Program-made: the position numbers and the translations under genes | Assembly: GCA_046481785.1 (NCBI GenBank) | Contig: JAWOJF010000156.1 | Coordinates: forward strand, 1-22,355 | Reading direction: 5' to 3' | DNA: 22,355 nt | DNA from: JAWOJF01 sp046481785 | Lineage (GTDB): Bacteria > Bacteroidota > Ignavibacteria > Ignavibacteriales > Ignavibacteriaceae | Part shown: positions 1 through 6,404 of the stretch, piece by piece | How positions within the stretch are numbered: position 1 is the first letter of the stretch | How the letters are laid out: every line of letters begins with the position of its first letter | The notes under the pieces: model-generated | The model's input: only the letters and a program-made list of their open reading frames with translations | Databases searched by the model: none | What the model was told of the DNA's origin: nothing

Positions 1-148
1 CAAGTTTTCTTACCTCATCTGCTACAACAGCAAAACCTCTGCCCTGATCGCCGGCCCTGGCAGCCTCTATTGCTGCATTTAATGCCAGCAGGTTTGTCTG
101 ATCGGCTATTTCATCAATTACCTGTATCTTAGCAAAGAGACTATAAGT
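1..148 (-). pseudogene. 5'-truncated methyl-accepting chemotaxis protein fragment, running off the left edge
   Basis: Read on the minus strand, this stretch encodes the highly conserved tip of an MCP signalling domain, including IADQTNLLALNAAIEAARAG and then QGRGFAVVADEVRKL, and continues beyond position 1. It resembles residues 546-586 of the complete MCP at 436-2631 but differs in many codons, so it is a second receptor rather than an assembly echo. Upstream of the conserved block the similarity stops abruptly near position 133, and an in-frame TGA lies at 149-151. No start codon, membrane segment or sensor domain precedes it. I therefore call it a remnant that has lost its 5' part. A chimeric contig end is the alternative. 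Residues downstream of the tip lie outside the window, so their integrity is unknown. Confidence 0.7.
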
Positions 149-151
149 TCA

Positions 152-373
152 CAATTTGAATTTCTTTGTAATTATTTAATATCATGGTAGCCTGCTTCCT
201 GTTACTTTAGTATGTAAAAGGCAATTAGGTTTTGTAAATCTTTATTTTACAGCAACTTATAGGATTATTCCCTCAACAGGGTGTAAAAATCCTGCATAAG
301 CAGTTAAACATTGCGAAGTATTTTTATGGGAGATGTTAATTCAGTAATGTAATACAGACTGGTAATAAATAAC
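152..373. other. intergenic stretch with no gene seen
   Basis: No open frame with a plausible ribosome binding site is visible on either strand between the broken chemoreceptor fragment and the terminator of the complete chemoreceptor. One isolated match to the operator-like motif found elsewhere in the window (GCAGTTAAAC) sits at 300-309, but it has no partner 20 bp away. I do not assign it a function. Confidence 0.5.
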
Positions 374-407
374 ACAACAAAAGCGGCACAAGGGCCGCTT
401 TTGTTGT
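374..407 (-). terminator. rho-independent terminator of the porin-chemoreceptor operon
   Basis: A perfect 14-bp inverted repeat (374-387 with 394-407, 6-nt loop) has an AAAAGCGG core and U-rich flanks. On the minus strand it lies about 30 nt past the chemoreceptor stop codon and is followed by a T-rich tail. The stem is symmetric and AT-rich outside its core, so it could also stop plus-strand transcripts. Confidence 0.85.
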
Positions 408-435
408 TTAATTGATTTGCTATTTTTTGATATGC

Positions 436-2631
436 TTAAGCTTCTACAAGTTTTCCGTTCTGCCGTATGGCATAACCCGGTTCCTGTTTATTTACTTCTA
501 TCTTAAACCTGCTTACAAGGTTCTGAAGATTATCAGTTAAACTATTCAGGTTCTCTGCTGATCTTGCTACCTGCTGTATTCCGGAGGCTGTTTCATTTGT
601 TACATTATTTATTGCTTCTATACTCTTGCTTATCTGTTCTGCAGTGCTCGATTGTTCTTCACTGGCTGTAGCTACCTGGGTAATATCATCTACTACTTTT
701 ACGGTTGCATGAATTATCTGTTCTAACGACTCACCGGCGCGGTTTGCAAGCACTTTTCCTTTTTCCACTTCTTCGGTACCCTTGTTCATTGAATCTACTG
801 CTTCTGCAGTGTCTTTCTGTATCTTTTTTATCATATCGGCAATTTCTTTTGTAGCCTTGGTAGTGCGCTCAGCAAGCTTTCTTACCTCATCGGCTACTAC
901 TGCAAAGCCTCTCCCCTGTTCACCGGCACGAGCGGCCTCTATGGCTGCATTAAGTGCAAGCAGGTTTGTCTGATCGGCTATATCATCTATCACCTGAATT
1001 ATCTCACCTATCTGGTCGCTGTTTTGTCCAAGCTGCTTAACTGTTTCAGATGATTTTAGAACAACTTCAGCTATTTTCTTTATTCCCTCTACAGTCCTTT
1101 GAACAACCTTGCCGCCTTCGTCGGCAATTTCACCTGCTTTTTTTGCATTATCAGCCGCTGCTGTTGCATTACGGGTAGTTTCTATAATTGTTTTTGTCAT
1201 TTGCTCAACTGCAGTTGCTACTTCATTTGTTTGAGCAGATTGTTCCTGGGCGCCTGCTGCCATTTCCTCGGTGCTTGCAGATATCTCATTACTTGTACCT
1301 GCTGCCGTTTGTACCGCTTCATAAACTCTGCTAATCAAATTTCTGGTATTTAACACAGCTTTGTTAAAGCCTTTAAAAAGCTTTCCTACATCATCATCTT
1401 TTTCAGCATTAAGTGATACATTAAGATCTCCATCAGAAAATTTATCCATAACCAGAACCATCTTATTAGTGCTTTCAGTAAGGTAATTTTCCATAGATTT
1501 CAGTTCAGTTATATCCTGAAGTACTTCAATATGCCCTATTATGTTATTGCCTGCATCTTTAAGATATGAAGTATCAATTTTAATGTTCTTTCCGTATTGC
1601 TCAAAGTATGTATCTTTAAATCCCTCATTCAGTCTTTGCACACCACAGTTTTTAGTTTTACAAATTTCTGAGTCCCAGTTGCTGCAATGTTTACCTAATA
1701 CGGTTTCTCTTTTAACATTTGCCAGTTCTTCCACTGCTCTGTTGATAAAGGTCCAGTTCATATTTTTATCTGTTACTGAAATAGGAAGAGGAATATTATC
1801 AAGAATTTGTTCATACCAGAAGACTTTATGAGTAATGCTTTCTACCATTGTACTAAGTGCCTTAGCAAGCTGTCCTACCTCATCTTTCCGCTTAATATCT
1901 TTTTCATCAAAGGTTTGAGAATAATTACCTGCCGCAATCTTGTTGGATTCATCAGCAATTCTCTTAAGAGGTGCAGATATTTTCTTGGAGAAAAAGACAC
2001 CAAGCAGAACTGCAAAAATAACCGCAGCAAGAACAGGCCAGCTTATATCTTCCTTAAAGTTATTTATGCTGGCTTCAATATCATCAACATAAAGTCCGCT
2101 GCCGATAAAACAGTTCCATTCATCAAATTGTTTAACGTAAGATAGTTTGGGAGAAGGTTTTGTTTCGCCAAGTTTTGGATAGTAATAAGTTACAAATCCC
2201 TCACCATCTTTCTTGCATACATTTATCATTTCCTTCACAAACTTATTACCCATATTATCTTCAATATCATAACGGTTCTCCCCCCGTTTTTCAGGGGCAG
2301 AGCCTAATGCCATAACAACACCGTTCAAGTTGTAAACAAAATAGTATTCTTTTGCTGAGTACCGCAGTTTGTTTATATCGTCTATTGCCTGTTGTTTTGC
2401 TTCTTCAAGTGTAACAGTACCGTTTTGGGCTTTTTTATTATAAATATCCATAATAGAGTATGCCGACTCAACAACGCTCTTTAATTCTTTTTTCCTGCTG
2501 TCAAGGTAATTTTCCTCAACAATGGGCAAAACCAATAAATAAAGAATCAATAACATTGGCAAAACCGAAACAGCCAAAAGCATTAAAATTTTATTTCCTA
2601 TTGAAGACCTGAAGTATTTTTTGATATCCAT
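436..2631 (-). CDS. methyl-accepting chemotaxis protein with Cache, HAMP and Cys-rich PAS domains
   Basis: This is a transmembrane chemoreceptor expected to control CheA kinase activity and so flagellar rotation. Residues 14-36 and 198-215 are membrane segments enclosing a periplasmic Cache-type sensor (about 40-197). HAMP follows at about 216-270, a cytoplasmic PAS at 272-378, a second HAMP-like linker (about 385-440), and the MCP signalling domain (about 445-710) with the signature IADQTNLLALNAAIEAARAG at 551-570. The PAS carries three closely spaced cysteines (C316, C324, C329), which suggests a metal, cofactor or redox-sensing role; that is inference. No CheR-binding pentapeptide is visible at the C terminus. 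The ATG is preceded by AGGA at 6 nt, and the porin stop lies only 17 bp upstream, so the two genes form an operon. The ligand is unknown; Cache domains often bind small carboxylates or amino acids. Confidence 0.95.
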   Translation of the reverse strand: MDIKKYFRSSIGNKILMLLAVSVLPMLLILYLLVLPIVEENYLDSRKKELKSVVESAYSIMDIYNKKAQNGTVTLEEAKQQAIDDINKLRYSAKEYYFVYNLNGVVMALGSAPEKRGENRYDIEDNMGNKFVKEMINVCKKDGEGFVTYYYPKLGETKPSPKLSYVKQFDEWNCFIGSGLYVDDIEASINNFKEDISWPVLAAVIFAVLLGVFFSKKISAPLKRIADESNKIAAGNYSQTFDEKDIKRKDEVGQLAKALSTMVESITHKVFWYEQILDNIPLPISVTDKNMNWTFINRAVEELANVKRETVLGKHCSNWDSEICKTKNCGVQRLNEGFKDTYFEQYGKNIKIDTSYLKDAGNNIIGHIEVLQDITELKSMENYLTESTNKMVLVMDKFSDGDLNVSLNAEKDDDVGKLFKGFNKAVLNTRNLISRVYEAVQTAAGTSNEISASTEEMAAGAQEQSAQTNEVATAVEQMTKTIIETTRNATAAADNAKKAGEIADEGGKVVQRTVEGIKKIAEVVLKSSETVKQLGQNSDQIGEIIQVIDDIADQTNLLALNAAIEAARAGEQGRGFAVVADEVRKLAERTTKATKEIADMIKKIQKDTAEAVDSMNKGTEEVEKGKVLANRAGESLEQIIHATVKVVDDITQVATASEEQSSTAEQISKSIEAINNVTNETASGIQQVARSAENLNSLTDNLQNLVSRFKIEVNKQEPGYAIRQNGKLVEA

Positions 2632-2648
2632 TCTAATTCCTGCACATC

Positions 2649-3881
2649 CTAAAGATTAATAAAATAAAATATTGATGTATATAAACGCAGATTACTAACA
2701 TTTGTAACATCGTTCACAATACCTTTTAAATCGGGAGTACCATAACCGGCTGTTGTATACTCTATTTCAAAGGAAAACCTGGTATTTCCTTCTTTGTATT
2801 GAATTCTGGGAGCAATTCTGATTACATCTTTAATATTATTCCCTCTACTGTAATATTTACCGGTAATAATATCATCCGCACCAAGATTTTTTGTATAGCC
2901 GGTAAAAAGACCAATTTCAAGCCCGCTTCCATAAATAATATCTGCCCATACGGATAAAGTTTTTATAGGTGTGTATGATTCGGTATTATTTACAGTATCA
3001 TGCTGGCTAACAGCATAGCCGCCAATCATTGTATAGTCTGTAAGATTTGAACCATAAATACCCTGCATCTTAAATGTAAAAGGCCTGGCTGAAATTTTAG
3101 TAAAAGCATTAACTGCATAACTATTAAGGCGGCTATCTGAATAGAAAGAAGAAGCATTGGCAACGCCTGGTTTAAGTATTTTTGTTTCGGCGCCTGCTCC
3201 AAACAAATTATCACCTATATTATAATGAGCCTGGAAGTGAAGATCGGGGGTTACAGCATTTTTTAAATATTCTGATGAATAGCCGTTAGGCCCGGTACTG
3301 CAGTAATCCCTCTGGGTAACAAGAGCGGTTATAAATTTAAAGCTGCCTGTCTGGTATGTTAATCTTAATTGAGGATTTCTGCCAAAGGGCTGGAAAGGTG
3401 CGCCGCCGTTTGAACCAATCTGATCAGGGAATACTTCTGTAACAAACAGAGGTATCCAGTATTGGCCTAACAAAAGAGAAAATTTTTCCCATTTTAAGTT
3501 TAAAAAAGCATGCCGGATTCGGAACCCGTTAACATCTGTATCTGCATTTCCCATAAATTCAGCTTCCAGCAGCCCGCTGGTAGAAGCACCTAAAAATTTC
3601 ATGCCGGATATTTTTCCGGATACCCTGGTTTGTATTACGGCCAGTTGAAAATTATTTACAGCGTTAATATCCTTACCAAGTGAATTTAAAATTTCAGGTT
3701 TCGGAAACAAAAGAAAATGTCCTTCCCTTGCAGAAACCGTTTGGCGTGAATCATATATTGCAGTCCAATTAACATAACCACCAAAATCAAGCTTTATTTC
3801 ATTCACATCAACTGCCTGAGGTTTGGTAACTGAAGTAATCAACAGAATTGTAAGACATATATATTTAATTTGAATTCTCAT
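2649..3881 (-). CDS. outer-membrane beta-barrel porin (DcaP-like)
   Basis: The product is a secreted beta-barrel protein, probably a diffusion channel for small solutes. It begins with a basic n-region and hydrophobic core (MRIQIKYICLTILLITSV) ending near an Ala, a typical Sec signal peptide. The rest alternates amphipathic strands, with aromatic girdle residues and an FYFINL terminus. Features such as FGGYVNWTAIYDSR, IRHAFLNLKW and LGQYWIPLF resemble DcaP/porin-type proteins; family assignment is by eye. An upstream ATG at 3896 gives a 415-residue form, but the ATG at 3881 is preferred because GAGGGG lies just before it and the signal peptide then starts cleanly (410 residues). It is first in an operon with the chemoreceptor. 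Operator-like repeats at 3946-3995 lie upstream. Confidence 0.8.
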   Translation of the reverse strand: MRIQIKYICLTILLITSVTKPQAVDVNEIKLDFGGYVNWTAIYDSRQTVSAREGHFLLFPKPEILNSLGKDINAVNNFQLAVIQTRVSGKISGMKFLGASTSGLLEAEFMGNADTDVNGFRIRHAFLNLKWEKFSLLLGQYWIPLFVTEVFPDQIGSNGGAPFQPFGRNPQLRLTYQTGSFKFITALVTQRDYCSTGPNGYSSEYLKNAVTPDLHFQAHYNIGDNLFGAGAETKILKPGVANASSFYSDSRLNSYAVNAFTKISARPFTFKMQGIYGSNLTDYTMIGGYAVSQHDTVNNTESYTPIKTLSVWADIIYGSGLEIGLFTGYTKNLGADDIITGKYYSRGNNIKDVIRIAPRIQYKEGNTRFSFEIEYTTAGYGTPDLKGIVNDVTNVSNLRLYTSIFYFINL

Positions 3882-3896
3882 ATTCCCCTCTTTCAT

Positions 3897-3945
3897 TTTT
3901 TCGTCAATACATTATCGTTTGTAAACTGTTAATATTTTACATTAA
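3897..3945 (-). promoter_or_regulatory. candidate promoter region of the porin-chemoreceptor operon
   Basis: On the minus strand a GATAAT hexamer (rc of 3911-3916) lies 29 nt below the proximal operator-like repeat and would start a short leader before the porin. An alternative -10, TAAAAT (3934-3939), sits nearer the repeats. The 29-nt distance is about one helical turn longer than in the two other repeat-bearing promoters (19 and 18 nt). There is no good -35 element, as expected for an activated promoter. This is a motif-level guess. Confidence 0.3.
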
Positions 3946-3995
3946 TGTAGTAAACGAAGCATTTTTGTAGTAAACAGGTTAATATTGCATTGTTT
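3946..3995. promoter_or_regulatory. operator array A: 20-bp-periodic direct repeats upstream of the porin
   Basis: Two identical copies of TGTAGTAAAC occur at 3946-3955 and 3966-3975. A degenerate third unit beginning TGCA sits in register at 3986-3995. The exact 20-bp period and sequence match arrays B (4307-4356) and C (5527-5594). LytTR response regulators are known to bind 9-bp direct repeats separated by about 12 bp, related to [TA][AC][CA]GTTN[AG][TG], and a LytTR regulator is encoded at 5605-6372. Binding by that protein is inferred. Confidence 0.6.
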
Positions 3996-4000
3996 AAAAC

Positions 4001-4027
4001 GAAAAAGCGGTCAAAGACCGCTTTTTC
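4001..4027 (-). terminator. rho-independent terminator ending the 4028-4290 unit
   Basis: A perfect 12-bp stem (4001-4012 with 4016-4027) has an AAA loop and an AAAAAGCGG core. On the minus strand the stem ends in a U-rich arm (CCGCTTTTTC) and is followed by GTTTTAAA. It lies about 350 nt beyond the stop codon of the upstream REC-kinase gene, so it probably serves a separate transcript starting near 4275. Its core resembles that of the terminator at 374-407. Confidence 0.8.
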
Positions 4028-4278
4028 CGAGGGAAGTAATGTTAAATATATAACTTTTCATTTAGTTTTCTATATAACGTACCTCCTTTCCGCCCTGGTT
4101 CTTAGGGTGCTAATTATTTTTAGAAGTTACATTTTAAGAACAAAATAAAATATCACGTTTTTGTCCAATAACAGAAGAACTGAAAATTTTTTCTTTTCAA
4201 AGTTAATATTGCTTGTATAATTGATCAGGTATATTCGGGGTCTCATATTTAAAATCCCTGTTGTCTATTTATATTGTC
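4028..4278 (-). ncRNA. candidate small RNA or small-ORF transcript under operator array B
   Basis: This 350-bp gap has no conventional gene, but on the minus strand it has the parts of a transcription unit: operator array B (4307-4356), a TATAAA hexamer 19 nt below it (rc of 4282-4287), and a strong terminator at 4001-4027. The predicted transcript is about 270 nt. It contains an AAAGGAGGT sequence (rc of 4081-4089), a perfect match to anti-Shine-Dalgarno, preceded by a small CCCT/AGGG hairpin. The nearest ATG (4061) is 19 nt away and opens only 16 codons that run into the terminator, so the sequence may act as RNA rather than initiate translation. Several GGA motifs would also permit CsrA binding. 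No known RNA family is recognised. Confidence 0.35.
4127..4246 (-). CDS. possible 39-residue small protein
   Basis: A 39-codon frame opens with ATG at 4246 and has AGGGA 8 nt upstream, an acceptable ribosome binding site. The peptide begins MRPRIYLINY, has a basic middle (EKKK) and a hydrophobic C-terminal half (FSVLLLL, then VIFYFVLKM), as in some small membrane-associated peptides. It sits inside the candidate transcript under array B. Length and composition could easily arise by chance in AT-rich DNA, so this is only a candidate. Confidence 0.2.
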   Translation of the reverse strand: MRPRIYLINYTSNINFEKKKFSVLLLLDKNVIFYFVLKM

Positions 4279-4281
4279 GGA

Positions 4282-4356
4282 TTTATACTGTTCTATTTAA
4301 TGCAAATGCAGTAAACGCGCATATTATGCAGTAAATGAACAAATACTGCAGTAAAC
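4282..4356 (-). promoter_or_regulatory. operator array B with candidate -10, in front of an unannotated unit
   Basis: Three nearly identical units, TGCAGTAAAC (4307-4316), TGCAGTAAAT (4327-4336) and TGCAGTAAAC (4347-4356), repeat at exactly 20 bp. This is the best-conserved of the three arrays. On the minus strand a TATAAA hexamer (4282-4287) lies 19 nt from the proximal unit, so that unit would overlap the -35 position, as in array C. The array starts about 20-70 nt beyond the stop codon of the REC-kinase gene, so it can only serve the downstream 4028-4278 unit or more distant genes. Confidence 0.6.
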
Positions 4357-4375
4357 AAAACACTGTGATAAAGAA

Positions 4376-5461
4376 CTAATTATACGCAAGGGGGAGTACA
4401 ATTATTACACTGGTAAAAGTTCCCTTTTCGCATTTTATATCCAGCCTGCCTTTATATAAGTGCATCAACCTTTTAACTATAGCCAGGCCCAAACCAATGC
4501 CGTTTTGCCCTTGTTCCTCTCTGTTATGCTGAATTAACGGCATAGTCATTTCCAATTGTTCAGCAGTAAATCCAAAGCCATGATCAATTACTTCTATTGT
4601 GTAGTTATGATCTTTTATATAACCCTTAATTTGTACTGCGGATCCTTCATCGGAAAACTTTAGCGCATTTTCAACAATCTCTTCAAGAATTTTTCTTAAA
4701 TGATTCTGGTTGAGAGCAACTGAAGCTTCTTCAATTTCATATTCAACATCCGGTGTCCTCTGAAAATCTTTCAGCAGGCTTAAAAGACAATTTTGAACAT
4801 ACCCTGCCGACAGCAGAGTACATTCTGATAATTTCAGGTTATTATTACTATTTTCATCCGGAAGAAAGGACAGTTCAGAAAGTAAAAGGAATTTCTCAAT
4901 TGTTTTATACAATTTATTTCCGGAAAGTTTTATTCCTTTCAGCATTTCCAGTAATTCTTTTTTATTTATCCGTTCATAGTCACTTAAAAGAATATCTGAA
5001 TAGCCCATAATAGCTACCAGCGGGGTTCTGAGCTCATGAGGAACGTATTGCGAAATACTTGTGGTTATATGTTTAATAGTATCATCAAATTTTCTTCTTT
5101 TCCTTAGTCTCATTTCAACTGTTTCAAGAAGATCCTTCACTTTAAAGGGTTTTGTAATATAATCGTCTGCGCCGCCATTCATTGCTTCACGTATATCTGA
5201 GTTGCCTGATTTGGCGCTTAAAAATATAAACGGTATAGAGGATGTTCGCGGATTATTTTGAAAAGCATGAAGTATTTCATATCCGTTCATATACGGCATC
5301 ATAATATCGGATATTACAATATCGGGAAGTTTATCTTTACAAACCTCTAATGCTTCAAGTCCGTTCGCAGCAATAATCATCTCATAATTTTTTAGTTCGA
5401 GAGCTTCTTTTATGCTTTCCCTGACAGCGGCGTCATCTTCAATTATTAAAACCTTTGACAT
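4376..5461 (-). CDS. soluble REC-histidine kinase fusion protein
   Basis: The 361-residue protein starts with a receiver domain (1-118; acid pair D9/D10, phosphoacceptor D52, S82, K104). A short linker leads to a HisKA dimerisation helix with PHELRTP (H142) and an HATPase_c domain (N-box N265, G1 box with D293, G2 box GIGLGLAIVK at 321-330). No membrane segment is present. Placing REC before the kinase suggests that phosphorylation of D52 by another kinase gates this kinase's own activity, a relay node rather than a sensor. Its receiver is clearly related to that of the LytTR protein encoded just upstream (both have CDIMMP/SDIMMP, FIFL.AK and GADDYI.KPF), which suggests duplication. CAGGAA precedes the ATG. 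A 143-bp gap with operator array C separates it from the LytTR gene, so it is probably controlled by that regulator. Confidence 0.93.
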   Translation of the reverse strand: MSKVLIIEDDAAVRESIKEALELKNYEMIIAANGLEALEVCKDKLPDIVISDIMMPYMNGYEILHAFQNNPRTSSIPFIFLSAKSGNSDIREAMNGGADDYITKPFKVKDLLETVEMRLRKRRKFDDTIKHITTSISQYVPHELRTPLVAIMGYSDILLSDYERINKKELLEMLKGIKLSGNKLYKTIEKFLLLSELSFLPDENSNNNLKLSECTLLSAGYVQNCLLSLLKDFQRTPDVEYEIEEASVALNQNHLRKILEEIVENALKFSDEGSAVQIKGYIKDHNYTIEVIDHGFGFTAEQLEMTMPLIQHNREEQGQNGIGLGLAIVKRLMHLYKGRLDIKCEKGTFTSVIIVLPLAYN

Positions 5462-5502
5462 ATTGTTCCTGGTAAAATATTTTCTACCAGTAATATCGAT
5501 AA

Positions 5503-5594
5503 GTATTATTTAATGTTGACCAAAAATGCAGTAAGTGAGGAATGGTTGCAGTCAGCGAAACATTTATGCAAGTGACTACACGGGCGCAGTTACC
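5503..5594 (-). promoter_or_regulatory. operator array C with candidate -10, upstream of the REC-kinase gene
   Basis: Units TGCAGTAAGT (5527-5536), TGCAGTCAGC (5547-5556) and TGCAAGTGAC (5567-5576) repeat at 20 bp. A fourth, CGCAGTTACC (5585-5594), follows at 18 bp. They are more diverged than in array B but keep the GCA(G)T core and the period. On the minus strand TAATAC (rc of 5503-5508) lies 18 nt from the proximal unit, almost the geometry of array B. The array fills the gap between the LytTR gene and the REC-kinase gene. Confidence 0.55.
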
Positions 5595-5604
5595 GAAAAA
5601 AAAA

Positions 5605-6372
5605 TTACAGTGATAATCTTGATTTTAATTTTACAGCATACCGCTGGCTAATTATGAAGTCCTGGTTAATATTCTGCATGAAAATTTTATAAGATCTGTT
5701 ATACCATTTTTCAATTCTTGCAACATAATTAAGATTAATTATTGTAGACCGGTGTATTCTTAAAAATGTAGAAGTAGAAAGTTTATTTTCCCATTCCTTC
5801 AGAACTTTTCTTAAAACAATTTTACTCCCATCAATAAGATTGATAGTGGAGTATTCACCAAGGGCAGTAATGCATATAATATCGCCTATTTTAACAAACT
5901 TGGTTTTGTTTTTTACTGTAACAAGAAGCCTCTCGCCTTCTGTAAGATGCTTCTCAGGGGCTTCATTTTCATCTTTTGAGGCTCTTCCGGAGTTTCTTAT
6001 ATCTTCCAGTTTAGTAAGCCGTGTTTCAACAGTTTTAAGAAGTGATGTAACTCTGAATGGTTTTACAATATAATCATCAGCCCCAAGGTCCATGCCGGAA
6101 CGGAGATCATTCATTTCGGCTTTAGCAGTTAAAAATATGAATGGTATAAGTACCGTCGATTCTTCCTTATTCAAAGCTTCTTTAACTTCATAACCGTTTG
6201 TACCGGGCATCATAATATCGCAAATAATAATATCGGGAAGAATTTCCTTAGCAATTGCTATACCTTCTTTACCATCGGAAGCCGAAAAAACTTTATAGTT
6301 ATTTTCTTCAAATATCTCCCTGATAAGGCTTTTAACGGAATAGTCGTCTTCTATAATTAAAATCTTTTTCAT
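5605..6372 (-). CDS. LytTR-family response regulator (REC-LytTR)
   Basis: This 255-residue transcription factor has an N-terminal receiver (1-118; D9/D10, phosphoacceptor D52, T82, K104). A charged linker (about 120-145) leads to a C-terminal LytTR DNA-binding domain (about 148-253) with the signatures LGEYSTINL and FLRIHRSTIINLNYV (203-217). Known LytTR proteins such as AgrA, AlgR and ComE bind pairs of direct repeats as dimers. Three arrays of such repeats occur within 2 kb downstream, at 3946, 4307 and 5527. The gene follows the seven-PAS kinase by 32 bp, so the two are probably co-transcribed cognate partners. GGGAA lies 5 nt before the ATG. Target genes are inferred from the arrays. Confidence 0.95.
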   Translation of the reverse strand: MKKILIIEDDYSVKSLIREIFEENNYKVFSASDGKEGIAIAKEILPDIIICDIMMPGTNGYEVKEALNKEESTVLIPFIFLTAKAEMNDLRSGMDLGADDYIVKPFRVTSLLKTVETRLTKLEDIRNSGRASKDENEAPEKHLTEGERLLVTVKNKTKFVKIGDIICITALGEYSTINLIDGSKIVLRKVLKEWENKLSTSTFLRIHRSTIINLNYVARIEKWYNRSYKIFMQNINQDFIISQRYAVKLKSRLSL

Positions 6373-6404
6373 TAAGTTCCCTTACATTTTATATTATTAT
6401 TCAC

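Noticed and set aside
300..309. Lone GCAGTTAAAC match downstream of the chemoreceptor
   Set aside because: There is no second unit at about 20 bp on either side and no gene starts nearby, so a chance match is likely.
1099..2145. Plus-strand open frames across the chemoreceptor gene
   Set aside because: They are antisense shadows of the MCP coding sequence, without ribosome binding sites or recognisable protein character. The same holds for the other opposite-strand frames over the kinase and flagellar genes.
3026..3214. A 62-codon frame inside the porin gene on the same strand
   Set aside because: It is an out-of-frame shadow within a coding sequence whose signal peptide and strands are intact.
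4011..4061. A 16-codon frame after the AAAGGAGGT sequence
   Set aside because: The ATG is 19 nt from the ribosome binding sequence, a stop codon directly precedes it in frame, and the frame ends inside the terminator stem.
3946..5594. Short regularly spaced repeats as a possible CRISPR array
   Set aside because: The units are 10 bp with 10-bp gaps, only 2-4 per cluster, in three separate promoter gaps. CRISPR repeats are 23 bp or longer with longer unique spacers, and no cas gene is present.
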